Shown here one piece after another: positions 22,102-33,046 of a stretch of 64,000 bases of DNA. The position numbers were made by a program, and so were the translations under genes. The stretch lies in NCBI RefSeq assembly GCF_021165935.1, contig NZ_CP088953.1, positions 1,493,001 through 1,557,000 of the forward strand. The letters are read 5' to 3'. How positions within the stretch are numbered: position 1 is the stretch's first letter; the number at the start of each line of letters is the position of its first letter. This DNA comes from Microbulbifer elongatus. GTDB lineage: Bacteria; Pseudomonadota; Gammaproteobacteria; Pseudomonadales; Cellvibrionaceae. Below the pieces are notes generated by a model. It was not told where the DNA came from and ran no database searches. It was given only the letters and a program-made list of their open reading frames with translations.

Positions 22102-22394
22102 ACCAAGAGCGAATTTACAAAGTCCTGCTGGGCCCGGTGATTTCCGAGAAGGCTGCTGTACTGGCGGATGCCGCCAACCAGGTAGTGTTCAAAGTGACCA
22201 CCGACGCTTCCAAAGCCGAAATCAAGGCCGCGGTAGAAAAGCTGTTCAATGTATCTGTTGAGCAGGTTCGCACCGTGAACGTTAAAGGCAAGACCAAGCG
22301 CACCCGCTACGGTATGGGTCAGCGCAACGATTGGAAAAAAGCCTACGTTCGTCTGGCCGAAGGCAGCGACATCAACTTCGAAGCTGCTGAGTAA
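22098..22394 (+). CDS. rplW: 50S ribosomal protein L23
   Basis: 98-residue L23, the docking site for trigger factor and SRP at the tunnel exit. The family start [16 protein letters not shown] and the motif [21 protein letters not shown] are visible. Its start overlaps the rplD stop. Confidence 0.97.
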   Translation: MNQERIYKVLLGPVISEKAAVLADAANQVVFKVTTDASKAEIKAAVEKLFNVSVEQVRTVNVKGKTKRTRYGMGQRNDWKKAYVRLAEGSDINFEAAE

Positions 22395-22408
22395 AGGGGA
22401 AAGTTACA

Positions 22409-23233
22409 ATGGCTCTTGTAAAAGCAAAACCGACCTCTGCTGGCCGTCGTCACCTGGTTAAGGTTGTTAATTCTGACCTGCATAAAGGTGCACCTTACGC
22501 GCCGCTGCTGGAGAAGAAGTCCAAGTCCGGTGGTCGTAACAACAACGGTCGTATTACCACGCGTCACATCGGTGGTGGTCACAAGCACCATTACCGCATC
22601 GTTGACTTCAAGCGCAACAAAGATGGCATTCCGGCGACTGTTGAGCGTCTGGAATACGATCCGAACCGCAGCGCGCACATCGCACTGGTGTGCTACGCCG
22701 ATGGTGAGCGTCGTTACATTATTGCGCCGAAGCACCTGAAGGCCGGTGACAAGATTCAATCTGGTGACGCTGCACCGATCAAAGTGGGTAACACTTTGCC
22801 GCTGCGCAACATCCCGGTTGGTTCCGTAATTCACGCCATCGAGCTGAAGCCTGGTAAAGGTGCTCAGCTGGCCCGCTCTGCCGGTGCCTCTGTTCAGCTG
22901 GTTGCCCGTGAAGGTCAGTACGCGACTATCCGTCTGCGCTCTGGCGAAATGCGTAAAGTGCTGTCCGAGTGCCGCGCCACCCTGGGTGAAGTGAGCAACT
23001 CTGAGCACAGCCTGCGCAAGCTGGGTAAAGCTGGTGCCAAGCGCTGGCGCGGTGTTCGTCCTACCGTTCGCGGTGTGGCGATGAACCCGGTAGACCACCC
23101 GCACGGCGGTGGTGAAGGTCGTACCTCTGGTGGTCGTCACCCTGTGACGCCTTGGGGTGTTCCGACCAAGGGTAAGAAAACGCGTAAGAACAAGCGCACC
23201 GACAACATGATTGTACGTCGTCGCGGCAAGTAA
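22409..23233 (+). CDS. rplB: 50S ribosomal protein L2
   Basis: 274-residue L2, essential for subunit joining and peptidyl transfer. The C-terminal signature [14 protein letters not shown] carries the conserved functional His. It lies 14 bases after rplW with an AAGGGGAAAG binding site. Confidence 0.98.
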   Translation: MALVKAKPTSAGRRHLVKVVNSDLHKGAPYAPLLEKKSKSGGRNNNGRITTRHIGGGHKHHYRIVDFKRNKDGIPATVERLEYDPNRSAHIALVCYADGERRYIIAPKHLKAGDKIQSGDAAPIKVGNTLPLRNIPVGSVIHAIELKPGKGAQLARSAGASVQLVAREGQYATIRLRSGEMRKVLSECRATLGEVSNSEHSLRKLGKAGAKRWRGVRPTVRGVAMNPVDHPHGGGEGRTSGGRHPVTPWGVPTKGKKTRKNKRTDNMIVRRRGK

Positions 23234-23287
23234 TTCTCAGTAGAGAATGTCGCGCACGATGTGTGAGCATCTAAAGAGGAATCTAAA

Positions 23288-23566
23288 GTGCCACGCTCAT
23301 TAAAGAAAGGTCCCTTTATTGATCTGCATCTGATCAAAAAGGTGGAGGCAGCGATCGAGAAAAATGATCGCCGGCCGATTAAAACCTGGTCCCGCCGTTC
23401 CATGGTTATGCCGGAAATGGTGGGTCTGACGATCGCTGTTCACAACGGTCGTCAACACGTACCGGTACTGGTCAACGAAGAAATGGTTGGTCACAAGCTG
23501 GGTGAATTCGCTGCTACCCGCACTTACCGTGGCCACGCCGCGGACAAGAAAGCGAAGAAGCGCTAA
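23288..23566 (+). CDS. rpsS: 30S ribosomal protein S19
   Basis: 92-residue S19, which contacts S13 at the head. The start is GTG at 23288 behind [18 protein letters not shown] and the C-terminal [14 protein letters not shown] match the family. Confidence 0.97.
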   Translation: MPRSLKKGPFIDLHLIKKVEAAIEKNDRRPIKTWSRRSMVMPEMVGLTIAVHNGRQHVPVLVNEEMVGHKLGEFAATRTYRGHAADKKAKKR

Positions 23567-23581
23567 GCCGAGGTTATAGAG

Positions 23582-23914
23582 ATGGAAGTACAAGCAAAAT
23601 TACGCGGTGCTCGTCTGTCGGCACAGAAAGCGCGTCTGGTAGCTGATCAGATTCGCGGCAAAGGTGTCGAGGAAGCCCTGGACATCCTGGCTTTCAGCCA
23701 CAAGAAAGGTGCTGCGATCGTCAAGAAGGTTCTGGAATCTGCAATCGCCAACGCTGAGCACAACGACGGTGCTGACGTTGACGAGCTGAAAGTTTCCACC
23801 ATCTTCGTGGATGAGGGTATGACCATGAAGCGCATTAAGCCGCGTGCCAAGGGTCGTGCCGATCGTATTCTTAAGCGTACTTGTCACATTACTGTGAAAG
23901 TAGCCGAGAAATAA
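23582..23914 (+). CDS. rplV: 50S ribosomal protein L22
   Basis: 110-residue L22, which lines the exit tunnel with L4. The long beta-hairpin segment is intact ([19 protein letters not shown]). It lies 15 bases after rpsS and 19 before rpsC. Confidence 0.97.
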   Translation: MEVQAKLRGARLSAQKARLVADQIRGKGVEEALDILAFSHKKGAAIVKKVLESAIANAEHNDGADVDELKVSTIFVDEGMTMKRIKPRAKGRADRILKRTCHITVKVAEK

Positions 23915-23933
23915 GAGAGCAGGCGAGAAAACC

Positions 23934-24614
23934 ATGGGACAAAAAGTACATCCTACCGGCATTCGTCTGGGTATCGTTAAAAAGCATACCTCTGTTTGGC
24001 ATGCCGGCAGCGACGAGTACGCAGACAAGCTGTACACGGATCTGAAAGTTCGCGAATTCATTCGCAAAAAACTGGCCCACGCTTCTGTGAGCCGCATCGA
24101 GATCGAACGTCCGGCGAACACCGCTCGTGTGACCATTCACACTGCGCGTCCGGGTATCGTGATCGGTAAAAAAGGTGAAGACGTAGAGCGTCTGCGCAAC
24201 GAGGTGAGCAAGCAGATGGGTGTGCCCGTGCACATCGACATCGAAGAAGTGCGCAAGCCTGATCTGGACGCAACTCTGGTTGCCCAGAACGTTGCTCAGC
24301 AGCTGGAGCGTCGCGTTATGTTCCGTCGCGCTATGAAGCGTGCCGTACAGAACGCTATGCGTCAGGGCGCTGAAGGTATCAAGATTCAGGTGGGTGGTCG
24401 TCTTGGCGGTGCCGAGATTGCCCGTACCGAATGGTACCGTGAAGGCCGTGTGCCGCTGCACACTCTGCGTGCCAACATCGACTACGGCACTTATGAAGCC
24501 AGCACTACCTACGGCATCATCGGTGTGAAAGTTTGGATCTTCAAAGGCGAAGTCATCGGTGACGAAATCCCCGAAGAAAAGCCGGCGAAGACTCGCAAGA
24601 AAGCTGCTAAGTAA
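23934..24614 (+). CDS. rpsC: 30S ribosomal protein S3
   Basis: 226-residue S3, mRNA-entry helicase protein. It opens with [13 protein letters not shown]; the KH-type segment has [16 protein letters not shown]. The C-terminal tail is Lys/Ala-rich ([11 protein letters not shown]). Start ATG at 23934. Confidence 0.98.
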   Translation: MGQKVHPTGIRLGIVKKHTSVWHAGSDEYADKLYTDLKVREFIRKKLAHASVSRIEIERPANTARVTIHTARPGIVIGKKGEDVERLRNEVSKQMGVPVHIDIEEVRKPDLDATLVAQNVAQQLERRVMFRRAMKRAVQNAMRQGAEGIKIQVGGRLGGAEIARTEWYREGRVPLHTLRANIDYGTYEASTTYGIIGVKVWIFKGEVIGDEIPEEKPAKTRKKAAK

Positions 24615-24625
24615 GGGGTGCGCAG

Positions 24626-25039
24626 ATGCTACAACCGAAGCGTACAAAATTCCGCAAGGTACAGAAGGGTCGCAACCGCGGTCTTTCCCAGCGCGGCTCT
24701 AAAGTGAGCTTTGGCGAGTTCGGCCTCAAGGCCATCGGTCGTGGACGCATTACTGCGCGCCAGATCGAAGCGGCTCGTCGCGCAATGACTCGTCACGTTA
24801 AACGTGGCGGTAAGATCTGGATTCGTGTGTTTCCGGACAAGCCCATTTCCAGTAAGCCCCTCGAAGTTCGGATGGGTAAAGGTAAGGGTAACGTAGAATA
24901 CTGGGTAGCTCAGATTCAACCGGGTAAAGTCCTCTATGAAATGGAAGGCGTATCCGAAGAACTGGCCCGCGAAGCTTTCGAGCTCGCTGCAGCCAAGCTG
25001 CCTGTAAAGACAACTTTCGTTAAGCGTTCGGTGATGTAA
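24626..25039 (+). CDS. rplP: 50S ribosomal protein L16
   Basis: 137-residue L16. It opens with [18 protein letters not shown] and contains the segment [14 protein letters not shown] with the arginine position hydroxylated in E. coli by RoxA. The stop overlaps the rpmC start by one base (TAATG). Confidence 0.97.
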   Translation: MLQPKRTKFRKVQKGRNRGLSQRGSKVSFGEFGLKAIGRGRITARQIEAARRAMTRHVKRGGKIWIRVFPDKPISSKPLEVRMGKGKGNVEYWVAQIQPGKVLYEMEGVSEELAREAFELAAAKLPVKTTFVKRSVM

Positions 25040-25230
25040 TGAAGACTGCAGATCTACGCTCAAAGTCAGTTGAGGAGCTGAACCAGGAACTGTTGAGCCA
25101 GCTTGAAGCACAGTTCAAGCTGCGTATGCAGAAATCCACCGGTCAGCTGTCTCAGACTCATCTGCTGAAGCAGACTCGTCGCGACATTGCTCGCATTAAG
25201 ACTGTGTTGACCGAGAAGGCAGGTAATTAA
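25039..25230 (+). CDS. rpmC: 50S ribosomal protein L29
   Basis: 63-residue two-helix protein at the tunnel exit. [14 protein letters not shown] and the C-terminal [11 protein letters not shown] match the family. Coupled to rplP by a one-base overlap and two bases from rpsQ. Confidence 0.96.
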   Translation: MKTADLRSKSVEELNQELLSQLEAQFKLRMQKSTGQLSQTHLLKQTRRDIARIKTVLTEKAGN

Positions 25231-25232
25231 TC

Positions 25233-25496
25233 ATGGCTGAAGCAAAACTGAAGCGTACTCTGACCGGTAAGGTTGTGAGTGACAAGATGGATAAAACCAT
25301 CACCGTTTTGATCGAGCGCCGTGTTAAGCACCCGATCTACGGCAAAATCGTGAGCAAGTCCACCAAGCTCAAGGCACACGACGAAAACAATGAATGCGGC
25401 ATCGGTGATGTCGTGACCATTGAAGAATCCCGTCCGCTGTCCAAGAGTAAGTCCTGGTCCTTGCAGACTATTGTAGAGCGTGCGGCGAAGGTTTAA
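25233..25496 (+). CDS. rpsQ: 30S ribosomal protein S17
   Basis: 87-residue OB-fold protein. It has [16 protein letters not shown] and the [12 protein letters not shown] segment of the family. Last gene of the S10 group; rplN follows after 49 bases. Confidence 0.97.
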   Translation: MAEAKLKRTLTGKVVSDKMDKTITVLIERRVKHPIYGKIVSKSTKLKAHDENNECGIGDVVTIEESRPLSKSKSWSLQTIVERAAKV

Positions 25497-25545
25497 TCCT
25501 GGCCCATTGACTGTGAAGACCTGAACAGGTTCTCGGAGAGGAACA

Positions 25546-25914
25546 ATGATTCAAGCAGAATCCTACTTAGAAGTAGCCGATAACAGTGGGGCTCGCCGTG
25601 TCATGTGCATCAAGGTGCTGGGCGGCTCCCACCGTCGCTACGCTGGCGTTGGCGACATCATCAAGGTAACCGTTAAGGAAGCGATTCCTCGCGGTAAGGT
25701 TAAAAAAGGTCAGGTGATGAACGCGGTTGTGGTTCGCACCAAAAAAGGTGTGCGTCGCCAGGACGGCTCCCTGATCAAATTTGACGATAACGCAGCGGTA
25801 CTGCTGAACCAGCAACATGCGCCGGTCGGCACCCGTATTTTTGGCCCGGTAACTCGCGAGCTGCGCGGTGAGAAGTTCATGAAGATCATCTCACTGGCTC
25901 CCGAAGTTATCTAA
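25546..25914 (+). CDS. rplN: 50S ribosomal protein L14
   Basis: 122-residue L14, an intersubunit-bridge protein bound by Rsf[19 protein letters not shown] and the [19 protein letters not shown] signature are present. First gene of the spc group. No separate promoter is obvious in the 49-base gap, so readthrough from the S10 operon is likely. Confidence 0.97.
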   Translation: MIQAESYLEVADNSGARRVMCIKVLGGSHRRYAGVGDIIKVTVKEAIPRGKVKKGQVMNAVVVRTKKGVRRQDGSLIKFDDNAAVLLNQQHAPVGTRIFGPVTRELRGEKFMKIISLAPEVI

Positions 25915-25934
25915 GCCACGAGCGGAGAAGAGTA

Positions 25935-26252
25935 ATGCGCAAGATCAAGCGTGACGACGAAGTGATCGTTATCGCCGGTCGCGACAAGGGCAAGCGTGGC
26001 ACCGTACGTAAGGTGTTGAACGATGGCCGCCTGATCGTATCCGGTGTTCAGATGATCAAAAAACACCAGAAGCCGAACCCCCAGCTGGGTGTTGCCGGTG
26101 GCATCGTTGAGAAAGAAGCCGCTATCCAGGCTTCCAACGTAGCCATCTTCAACCCGAACACGCAGAAAGCTGACCGGGTAGGCTTCAAAGTACTGGAAGA
26201 TGGCACTAAGATCCGCGTCTTCAAATCCAGCGGCGAAGCCGTTGACGCATAA
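25935..26252 (+). CDS. rplX: 50S ribosomal protein L24
   Basis: 105-residue L24, assembly initiator with a KOW motif ([20 protein letters not shown]). The segment [17 protein letters not shown] matches the family. Confidence 0.97.
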   Translation: MRKIKRDDEVIVIAGRDKGKRGTVRKVLNDGRLIVSGVQMIKKHQKPNPQLGVAGGIVEKEAAIQASNVAIFNPNTQKADRVGFKVLEDGTKIRVFKSSGEAVDA

Positions 26253-26266
26253 GTCAGGTGGAAAAA

Positions 26267-26806
26267 ATGGCAAGGCTTAAAGAGCTCTACACCAAAGAAC
26301 TCGCGTCCAAGCTGAAAGAAGAGCTGGGACTTGAGAACGTAATGTCCGTGCCGCGCATCACCAAAATCACCGTCAACATGGGTGTCGGTGAAGCCATTGG
26401 TGATAAGAAGGTACTGGAACACGCAGTCAGTGACATGACTGCGATTACTGGTCAAAAACCCATTGTGACCAAGGCGCGTAAGTCAATCGCGGGCTTTAAA
26501 ATCCGTGATGGCTGGCCGATCGGCTGTAAGGTAACTCTGCGCGGTGAGCGCATGTATGAGTTCCTGGAGCGACTGATCGGTATCGCGATTCCACGTATCC
26601 GCGACTTTCGTGGCATCAGCCCGAAGCAGTTCGACGGTCGTGGTAACTTCTCAATGGGTGTAACCGAACAAATCATCTTCCCGGAAATTGACTACGACAA
26701 AGTAGACAAGATCCGCGGTCTGGATATTTGTATCACTACTACAGCAGCCAACGACGAACAAGGTCGCGCACTGCTGAAAGCATTCAACTTCCCTTTCAAG
26801 GGTTAA
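26267..26806 (+). CDS. rplE: 50S ribosomal protein L5
   Basis: 179-residue L5, the 5S rRNA and P-site tRNA contact. The ATG at 26267 is preferred over a GTG at 26258. It gives the usual 179-residue length and the start [12 protein letters not shown], and AGGTGG lies at proper distance. The core [19 protein letters not shown] is conserved. Confidence 0.96.
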   Translation: MARLKELYTKELASKLKEELGLENVMSVPRITKITVNMGVGEAIGDKKVLEHAVSDMTAITGQKPIVTKARKSIAGFKIRDGWPIGCKVTLRGERMYEFLERLIGIAIPRIRDFRGISPKQFDGRGNFSMGVTEQIIFPEIDYDKVDKIRGLDICITTTAANDEQGRALLKAFNFPFKG

Positions 26807-26815
26807 GAGGATTCC

Positions 26816-27121
26816 ATGGCGAAGAAATCCATGATTGCGCGTGAGAACAAGCGCGCTCGAACCGCAGCTAAGTACGCTGAAAAGCGTCAAGAGCTGAAGG
26901 CGATCATCGCCAGTGCCGACGCTTCTGATGAGGAGCGTTGGGAGGCTCAACTCAAGCTGCAACAACTGCCGCGCGATGCAAGCCCGGTACGTCAGCAACG
27001 TCGCTGCCGTATCACTGGTCGCCCCCACGCTGTCTACCGTAAGTTCGGCCTGTGCCGTAATAAACTGCGTGAAGCAGCCATGCGTGGTGATGTCCCCGGT
27101 CTGGTTAAATCCAGCTGGTAA
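26816..27121 (+). CDS. rpsN: 30S ribosomal protein S14 (zinc-free type)
   Basis: 101-residue long form of S14, without the CxxC pairs of the zinc-binding short form. It has [12 protein letters not shown] at the start and [19 protein letters not shown] toward the end. It lies 9 bases after rplE. Confidence 0.97.
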   Translation: MAKKSMIARENKRARTAAKYAEKRQELKAIIASADASDEERWEAQLKLQQLPRDASPVRQQRRCRITGRPHAVYRKFGLCRNKLREAAMRGDVPGLVKSSW

Positions 27122-27148
27122 TACGGCAGACTTGAGGAGTCTTAAGTA

Positions 27149-27541
27149 ATGAGTATGCAAGATCCGTTGGCAGATATGCTGACCCGCGTCCGCAACGCCT
27201 TGGCGCGCGGCAAGGGCAGTGTTTCTATGCCTTCTTCAAAACTGAAAGTAGCCGTAGCCAACGTACTGAAAGACGAAGGTTACGTTACTGGCGTAGCGGT
27301 CAGCGAAGGTGCGAAACCTGAACTGACTATTGAACTGAAATACTTCCAGGGCAAGCCGGTAATTGCTGAGCTGGACCGGGTTTCCCGTCCAGGCCTGCGT
27401 AACTACGCAGGTAAAAAAGCATTGCCATCCGTTCGCGGCGGCCTGGGCATCGCTATCGTCTCCACCTCTCGTGGTGTGATGACTGATCGCGCAGCCCGTC
27501 AGGCTGGTGTCGGCGGCGAAGTGCTCTGCACCGTATTCTAA
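27149..27541 (+). CDS. rpsH: 30S ribosomal protein S8
   Basis: 130-residue S8, which in E. coli represses the spc mRNA at rpl[16 protein letters not shown] and the C-terminal [13 protein letters not shown] match the family. Confidence 0.97.
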   Translation: MSMQDPLADMLTRVRNALARGKGSVSMPSSKLKVAVANVLKDEGYVTGVAVSEGAKPELTIELKYFQGKPVIAELDRVSRPGLRNYAGKKALPSVRGGLGIAIVSTSRGVMTDRAARQAGVGGEVLCTVF

Positions 27542-27553
27542 GCGGGGGTTAAT

Positions 27554-28087
27554 ATGTCTCGAGTAGCGAATAGTCCCGTAAGCATCCCCGCTGGCGTAAC
27601 CATTGACCTGAAAGGTCAGGATATCGCCGTTAAAGGTGGTAATGGCAACCTGAACTTCAATGTTCACGCTGACGTGGAAGTGAAGCAGGAAGAAAACCAG
27701 CTGACCTTTGCTGCACGCAACGGTTCCAAGCAGGCCCGTGCCCTCGCCGGCACTACCCGCGCGCTGGTGAACAATATGGTGGTCGGCGTCAGTCAGGGTT
27801 TCGAAAAGAAGCTGCAGCTGAACGGTGTAGGTTACCGTGCGAAAGCATCTGGTAAGACCCTGAACCTGACTCTGGGTTTCTCTCACCCGGTAGATTACGA
27901 CCTGCCGGAAGGTGTTAAAGCCGAAACCCCGAGCCAGACTGAAGTTGTACTGAAGAGCAGCGATAAGCAGCTGTTAGGTCAAGTGGCCGCAGAGATCCGC
28001 GCATTCCGTCCGCCGGAGCCCTACAAAGGTAAGGGTGTCCGCTACGCCGATGAGCGCGTGTATCGCAAAGAGGCCAAGAAGAAGTAA
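27554..28087 (+). CDS. rplF: 50S ribosomal protein L6
   Basis: 177-residue L6 near the sarcin-ricin loop. It opens with [14 protein letters not shown], and the C-terminal signature [16 protein letters not shown] is present. Confidence 0.97.
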   Translation: MSRVANSPVSIPAGVTIDLKGQDIAVKGGNGNLNFNVHADVEVKQEENQLTFAARNGSKQARALAGTTRALVNNMVVGVSQGFEKKLQLNGVGYRAKASGKTLNLTLGFSHPVDYDLPEGVKAETPSQTEVVLKSSDKQLLGQVAAEIRAFRPPEPYKGKGVRYADERVYRKEAKKK

Positions 28088-28096
28088 GGCATAGAT

Positions 28097-28447
28097 ATGA
28101 ACGTTAAGAAGCAATCCCGCTTGCGTCGTGCACGTCGTGCCCGCGCCAAGTTCCGTGAGCTGGGCGCCGTTCGCCTGACAGTGAACCGCACTCCCCGCCA
28201 CATTTACGCACAGATCCTGTCTGCCGATGGCGACAAGGTATTGGCCACTGCCTCTACTCTGGACAAGGACCTGCGTGAAAGCAAAACCGGTAACGTCGAC
28301 GCTGCTACAGCTGTTGGCACCCTGATCGCTGAGCGCGCGAAAGCCGCTGGCGTTGAGACGGTAGCCTTCGATCGTAGCGGCTTCAAATACCACGGCCGTG
28401 TTAAGGCCCTGGCAGACGCTGCCCGTGAAGCCGGTCTGAAATTCTAA
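28097..28447 (+). CDS. rplR: 50S ribosomal protein L18
   Basis: 116-residue 5S rRNA-binding protein. Arg-rich N-terminus ([17 protein letters not shown]) and the end segment [19 protein letters not shown] match the family. Confidence 0.97.
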   Translation: MNVKKQSRLRRARRARAKFRELGAVRLTVNRTPRHIYAQILSADGDKVLATASTLDKDLRESKTGNVDAATAVGTLIAERAKAAGVETVAFDRSGFKYHGRVKALADAAREAGLKF

Positions 28448-28457
28448 GGGTTGAGTT

Positions 28458-28967
28458 ATGGCTAGAGAAAAAGTCGAGAAGAGCAACGACGAAGGCCTCC
28501 AGGAAAAGCTGGTCCAGGTCAATCGTGTTGCCAAAACCGTAAAAGGTGGTCGTATTTTCGCGTTCACCGCTCTGACCGTAGTTGGCGATGGCAATGGCCG
28601 CGTTGGCTTTGGTCGTGGTAAAGCGCGCGAAGTGCCGGTTGCCATCCAGAAGGCGATGGAAGCTGCGCGTCGCAACATGATCCAGGTAGATCTGAACGGG
28701 GACACTCTTCAGTACGCTACCAACGGTCGCCACGGCGGTTCCAAGGTATACATGCAGCCCGCTTCCCAGGGTACCGGTGTAATTGCCGGCGGTGCCATGC
28801 GCTCCGTACTGGAAATGGCTGGCGTCCACAACGTACTGGCAAAGTGCTACGGCTCTACCAACCCGGTAAACGTCGTCCGCGCAACTTTCAGTGCTCTGGG
28901 CAAAATGAGCAGCCCGGAAGACGTTGCCGCCAAGCGTGGCAAGTCTGTGGAAGAAATCCTGAACTGA
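28458..28967 (+). CDS. rpsE: 30S ribosomal protein S5
   Basis: 169-residue S5, important for decoding accuracy. The spectinomycin-loop region reads [20 protein letters not shown], of the sensitive type. rpmD follows after 66 bases, slightly longer than the neighbouring gaps. Confidence 0.97.
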   Translation: MAREKVEKSNDEGLQEKLVQVNRVAKTVKGGRIFAFTALTVVGDGNGRVGFGRGKAREVPVAIQKAMEAARRNMIQVDLNGDTLQYATNGRHGGSKVYMQPASQGTGVIAGGAMRSVLEMAGVHNVLAKCYGSTNPVNVVRATFSALGKMSSPEDVAAKRGKSVEEILN

Positions 28968-29033
28968 TTCGGTTCGGGTCGCAGCAGCAGTATCGCCGCG
29001 GCCCGCTCTGAACTTGCTTTGAGTGAATGAGTC

Positions 29034-29219
29034 ATGGCTAAGAAGACCATCAAAGTAACCCAGGTCAAAAGCATCAACGGTCGTCTGAAAAATCATCAGG
29101 CGTGTGTTGCTGGTCTGGGTTTGCGCCGCATTGGTCACACTGTGGAAGTGGAAGACACTCCCTCTGTGCGCGGCATGATCAACAAAGTGAATTACCTCGT
29201 TAAAGTGGAGGAGGCGTAA
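29034..29219 (+). CDS. rpmD: 50S ribosomal protein L30
   Basis: 61-residue L30. [19 protein letters not shown] and [20 protein letters not shown] match the family. It lies one base before rplO. Confidence 0.97.
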   Translation: MAKKTIKVTQVKSINGRLKNHQACVAGLGLRRIGHTVEVEDTPSVRGMINKVNYLVKVEEA

Positions 29220-29220
29220 C

Positions 29221-29655
29221 ATGCGTTTGAATGAACTGTCTCCCGCTGAGGGTCACAAGCACAGCGCCAAGCGCGTTGGTCGCGGTATCGGTAGCGGCCT
29301 GGGTAAAACCGGTGGCCGGGGCCACAAAGGTCAAAAATCCCGTTCCGGCGGCAGCGTTCGTCCGGGCTTCGAAGGCGGTCAGATGCCTTTGCAGAAGCGC
29401 CTGCCTAAGTACGGTTTCTCCTCTCGCGTTGGCCGCTTTGTTGCGGAAGTGCGTCTGGCGGAGCTGGCCAAGGTGGAAGGTGACACGATTGATTTGGCAG
29501 CGCTGAAGAATGCCGATATTATCGGCAGCCACATTAAGCGCGCCAAAGTGTTCCTGTCTGGTGAACTGACCAAAGCGGTTACCGTGAAAGGTCTGGGTGT
29601 CACCAAAGGTGCTAAAGCGGCCATCGAAGCTGCTGGCGGAAAAGTAGAAGACTAA
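29221..29655 (+). CDS. rplO: 50S ribosomal protein L15
   Basis: 144-residue L15. [20 protein letters not shown] is followed by the Gly-rich extended N-terminal segment and a globular C-terminal part. GGAGG upstream lies inside the rpmD end, so translation is probably coupled. Confidence 0.97.
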   Translation: MRLNELSPAEGHKHSAKRVGRGIGSGLGKTGGRGHKGQKSRSGGSVRPGFEGGQMPLQKRLPKYGFSSRVGRFVAEVRLAELAKVEGDTIDLAALKNADIIGSHIKRAKVFLSGELTKAVTVKGLGVTKGAKAAIEAAGGKVED

Positions 29656-29667
29656 ATCGAGGCCCTC

Positions 29668-31014
29668 ATGGCACGACCAGGACCTGGTGTTAACTCCCTG
29701 GGCAACGGCAAGGGATTAGGCGAGCTTTGGGCTCGCCTTCGTTTTCTGTTTCTCGCGATTCTTGTTTATCGCATAGGGACCCATATTCCGGTGCCCGGTA
29801 TTGATCCGGAGAAACTGGCGAACCTGTTCAATCAGAACCAGGGAACCATCCTTGGCCTGTTCAACATGTTCTCCGGTGGCGCACTGGAGCGGATGAGTAT
29901 TCTCGCGCTCGGCATCATGCCTTACATCTCCGCGTCCATCATCATGCAGTTGATGACCGCGGTAACGCCTTCTCTGGAAGCGTTGAAGAAAGAAGGTGAT
30001 GCAGGCCGACGCAAGATCAACCAGTACACCCGTTATCTGACGGTGTTGCTGGCCCTGATCCAGGGTATCGGTATGACCTTCGGTCTTGCCGGTCAAAACC
30101 TGGCATACTCCGCGGAGCCAGCATTCGGATTTTACTTTGTGGCTGTTGTGTCGCTGGTAACCGGTGCAGTGTTCATGATGTGGCTGGGTGAGCAGATCAC
30201 CGAGCGCGGCGTCGGCAACGGCATTTCCATGCTGATTTTTGCCGGTATCGTGGCCGGTCTGCCCAGCGCCATCGGTCAGGCTTTCGAGCAGGCGCGCCAG
30301 GGTGAATTGCACATCCTGATGCTGCTGGCTATCGGCTTTGTTGCACTGGCAGTGGTCTACTTCGTAGTCGTGATGGAGCGCGGTCAACGCCGTATCACCA
30401 TCAACCACGCCCGCCGTCAGGCCGGCCGTTACTCTCAGGCGCCCGCGGCTCAATCCAGCCACCTGCCCCTGAAGGTCAACATGGCCGGTGTGATTCCGGT
30501 GATCTTCGCCAGCAGTATCCTGCTGTTCCCTGCGACACTGGCGCAGTGGTTCGGTCAGGGTGGTGAAGGTATCGGTGCACAGATTCTGCAGTGGATGGCA
30601 CTGCAGCTGGGCCCGGGTCAGCCGCTGAACATCATTCTGTTCGCGCTGCTGATCGGCTTTTTCTGCTTCTTCTATACGGCGTTGATGTTCAACCCGAACG
30701 AAGTGGCAGATAACCTGAAAAAATCCGGTGCGTATGTGCCCGGTATTCGCCCCGGCGAACAGACCGCTCGTTACATTGACAGCGTGCTGACTCGTCTGAC
30801 TCTGGTGGGTGCCTGTTACATCGCATTGGTATCCCTGCTGCCGCAGTTCCTGGTAGTCGGGCTGAACATTCCTTTCTATCTGGGAGGTACTTCACTGCTG
30901 ATCGTTGTGGTCGTAGTGATGGACTTTATGGCGCAAGTGCAGTCGCACCTGCTGTCACACCAGTACGAAGGGTTGATGAAGAAGGCAAATCTGCAAGGTT
31001 ACGGCCGTCGTTGA
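29668..31014 (+). CDS. secY: Preprotein translocase channel SecY
   Basis: 448-residue ten-helix inner-membrane channel. The first helix leads into [13 protein letters not shown]; the plug and lateral-gate region has [20 protein letters not shown]. The C-terminal cytoplasmic end is QGYGRR. Placed in the spc operon between rplO and rpmJ as usual; partner SecE is encoded at 3202. Confidence 0.98.
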   Translation: MARPGPGVNSLGNGKGLGELWARLRFLFLAILVYRIGTHIPVPGIDPEKLANLFNQNQGTILGLFNMFSGGALERMSILALGIMPYISASIIMQLMTAVTPSLEALKKEGDAGRRKINQYTRYLTVLLALIQGIGMTFGLAGQNLAYSAEPAFGFYFVAVVSLVTGAVFMMWLGEQITERGVGNGISMLIFAGIVAGLPSAIGQAFEQARQGELHILMLLAIGFVALAVVYFVVVMERGQRRITINHARRQAGRYSQAPAAQSSHLPLKVNMAGVIPVIFASSILLFPATLAQWFGQGGEGIGAQILQWMALQLGPGQPLNIILFALLIGFFCFFYTALMFNPNEVADNLKKSGAYVPGIRPGEQTARYIDSVLTRLTLVGACYIALVSLLPQFLVVGLNIPFYLGGTSLLIVVVVVMDFMAQVQSHLLSHQYEGLMKKANLQGYGRR

Positions 31015-31053
31015 TCGGCAGCCGTCGCAGCAGGATTGAATTGAGGTAAGGTC

Positions 31054-31170
31054 ATGAAAGTACGCGCTTCTGTTAAAAAGATCTGCCGTAACTGCAAAAT
31101 CGTACGTCGCAAAGGTGTTCTGCGGGTTATCTGCAGCGCCGAGCCCCGTCACAAGCAGCGGCAGGGCTGA
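31054..31170 (+). CDS. rpmJ: 50S ribosomal protein L36 (zinc type)
   Basis: 38-codon gene read directly from the sequence, ATG at 31054 with GAGGTAAGG before it and TGA at 31168. The product starts [15 protein letters not shown] and has the zinc ribbon Cys11, Cys14, Cys27 and His33. This C+ form is the zinc-replete version. Position after secY is canonical, closing the spc operon. Confidence 0.96.
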   Translation: MKVRASVKKICRNCKIVRRKGVLRVICSAEPRHKQRQG

Positions 31171-31569
31171 TCGACGCCCCGGTGTCGATTGGCATGACTT
31201 GCCAGGGAGGGTGAGTCAGGTGACCGAAACAAGGATCTGGCTGGTCACCAAATGATCGTGAAAAATTTGCCTCTTTGCACAGCCCCGTGTAAAAAGGCGC
31301 ACCGCCTGGCAATACGCCAGCGGCGAAACTGAGAAGTCACTCCCTGAGTGGGCGGAAAGTTTCAAAAAGGGGGCGTTGACTGTCGTCCGTTTTACCCTGG
31401 GTTTAGGCCTTGGGAAAGGCGGGCTATTGCAATTTGGTGTATGAAAAGCTATTCTTGCGCGCCTTTTTGGTGGTGCTGGTGGCTTCTTATTCGCTGTCAG
31501 CGCCGAAATGAGAAATGAGCTGCGCCATTACCAAAGTTGCGCGGTTCACAATACGTGGAGTACGCCTCT
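31171..31569 (+). promoter_or_regulatory. Alpha-operon leader and promoter region
   Basis: 399 bases without a gene. Directly after the rpmJ stop, TCGAC/GTCGA (31171-31188) forms a small hairpin without a T-run. A promoter-like pair is TTGCAA (31427-31432) and TATTCT (31450-31455) with 17-base spacing, about 115 bases before rpsM. TTGACT at 31376-31381 has no good -10 partner. In E. coli S4 binds a pseudoknot in the rpsM leader; such a fold could lie in 31460-31569 but was not established. Confidence 0.5.
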
Positions 31570-31926
31570 ATGGCACGTATTGCTGGTGTAAACGTACCAG
31601 ACCACAAGCACGCCGTGATCTCCCTGACCCATATCTATGGTGTCGGTCGCACTACGGCCAAGTCTATTCTGGCAGCGGTAGGTATCGCTGAATCCACCAA
31701 ACTTCGTGATCTGTCCGAAGACCAGATCGAAACCATCCGCGGTGAAGTTGCAAAACTGACCGTTGAAGGTGATCTGCGTCGTGAAGTATCCATGAACATC
31801 AAACGTCTGATGGACCTGGGTTGCTTCCGCGGTCTGCGTCACCGTCGCAGCCTGCCGCTTCGCGGTCAGCGCACCAAGACTAACGCCCGTACCCGTAAGG
31901 GTCCGCGTAAGCCGATCCGTAAGTAA
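31570..31926 (+). CDS. rpsM: 30S ribosomal protein S13
   Basis: 118-residue S13, head protein contacting the P-site tRNA. ATG at 31570 gives the family start [16 protein letters not shown]; an in-frame ATG at 31537 would add 11 unrelated residues and lacks a binding site. GGAG lies about 10 bases upstream. The C-terminal [18 protein letters not shown] is typical. First gene of the alpha operon. Confidence 0.96.
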   Translation: MARIAGVNVPDHKHAVISLTHIYGVGRTTAKSILAAVGIAESTKLRDLSEDQIETIRGEVAKLTVEGDLRREVSMNIKRLMDLGCFRGLRHRRSLPLRGQRTKTNARTRKGPRKPIRK

Positions 31927-31975
31927 TCACTTACGTCGCGCAAGTCTTCACAAGTACAGGATTTAGGATACAGGT

Positions 31976-32365
31976 ATGGCTAAGCCAAAAACTACTGTTC
32001 GCAAAAAGGTCAAAAAGACCGTTGTCGACGGTGTTGCCCACATCCACGCATCGTTCAACAACACGATCGTGACGATCACTGACCGTCAGGGCAATACTCT
32101 GAGCTGGGCTACCGCTGGTGGCTCCGGTTTCCGCGGTTCTCGTAAGAGCACCCCTTTCGCAGCCCAGGTTGCCGCTGAGCGCGCAGGTACTGCCGCGCAA
32201 GAGTACGGCCTGAAAAACCTTGATGTCGAAGTTAAGGGCCCCGGCCCTGGCCGTGAATCTGCCGTTCGCGCCCTGAACAACTGCGGCTACAAGATCACCA
32301 ACATCACCGACGTGACGCCGATCCCGCATAACGGTTGTCGTCCGCCCAAGAAACGTCGCGTGTAA
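31976..32365 (+). CDS. rpsK: 30S ribosomal protein S11
   Basis: 129-residue S11, platform protein. [17 protein letters not shown] and the C-terminal [16 protein letters not shown] match the family. 49 bases after rpsM. Confidence 0.97.
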   Translation: MAKPKTTVRKKVKKTVVDGVAHIHASFNNTIVTITDRQGNTLSWATAGGSGFRGSRKSTPFAAQVAAERAGTAAQEYGLKNLDVEVKGPGPGRESAVRALNNCGYKITNITDVTPIPHNGCRPPKKRRV

Positions 32366-32380
32366 GAGGGGGTTGACGAA

Positions 32381-33001
32381 ATGGCACGTTATATTGGACC
32401 AAAATGTAAACTTTCCCGCCGGGAAGGTACCGATCTTCAGCTGAAAAGTGGCGTTCGCCCGCACGACTCCAAGTGTCGTGCAGAAACCAAGCCGGGTGTT
32501 CACGGCGCTGGTCGCGGCCGTCTGTCCGACTACGGTGTTCAGCTGCGTGAGAAACAAAAAGTACGCCGCATCTACGGCGTGCTGGAAAAGCAGTTCCGTA
32601 ACTACTATAAGGAAGCGGCGCGTCTGAAAGGTGCAACCGGTGAAAACCTGCTGCAACTTCTCGAAAAACGCCTGGACAACGTGGTTTACCGCATGGGCTT
32701 CGGCTCCACTCGCGCCGAAGCGCGTCAGCTGGTATCTCACAAAGCGATCCTGGTGAATGGCGCTACCGTTAACATCCCTTCTTACCAAGTGAAAGAAGGC
32801 GACGTTATCTCCATTCGCGAGAAGTCCAAAAAGCAGATGCGTATCCAGAACTCCGTTTCCCTCGCTGCACAGCGCGGTGACGTTGAGTGGGTAGACGTGA
32901 ACGCGAGCAAGCTCGAAGGTACCTTCAAGCGTGTTCCGGATCGCGTGGATCTGCCGGCAGAGATCAATGAAAACCTTATCGTGGAACTCTACTCCAAGTA
33001 A
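32381..33001 (+). CDS. rpsD: 30S ribosomal protein S4
   Basis: 206-residue S4, primary assembly protein and, in E. coli, repressor of this operon. It has [18 protein letters not shown] and the S4 RNA-binding domain from about residue 95 ([19 protein letters not shown]). ATG at 32381. Confidence 0.97.
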   Translation: MARYIGPKCKLSRREGTDLQLKSGVRPHDSKCRAETKPGVHGAGRGRLSDYGVQLREKQKVRRIYGVLEKQFRNYYKEAARLKGATGENLLQLLEKRLDNVVYRMGFGSTRAEARQLVSHKAILVNGATVNIPSYQVKEGDVISIREKSKKQMRIQNSVSLAAQRGDVEWVDVNASKLEGTFKRVPDRVDLPAEINENLIVELYSK

Positions 33002-33046
33002 GGCTCTGTTCCATTTAAGGAATAAAACTGTAATACAGGTATGGCT

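Noticed and set aside
33041..33046. Two-codon longer start for rpoA
   Set aside because: The only binding-site-like AGGT ends one base before this ATG, too close. The ATG at 33047 has proper spacing and the family N-terminus. It cannot be excluded completely.
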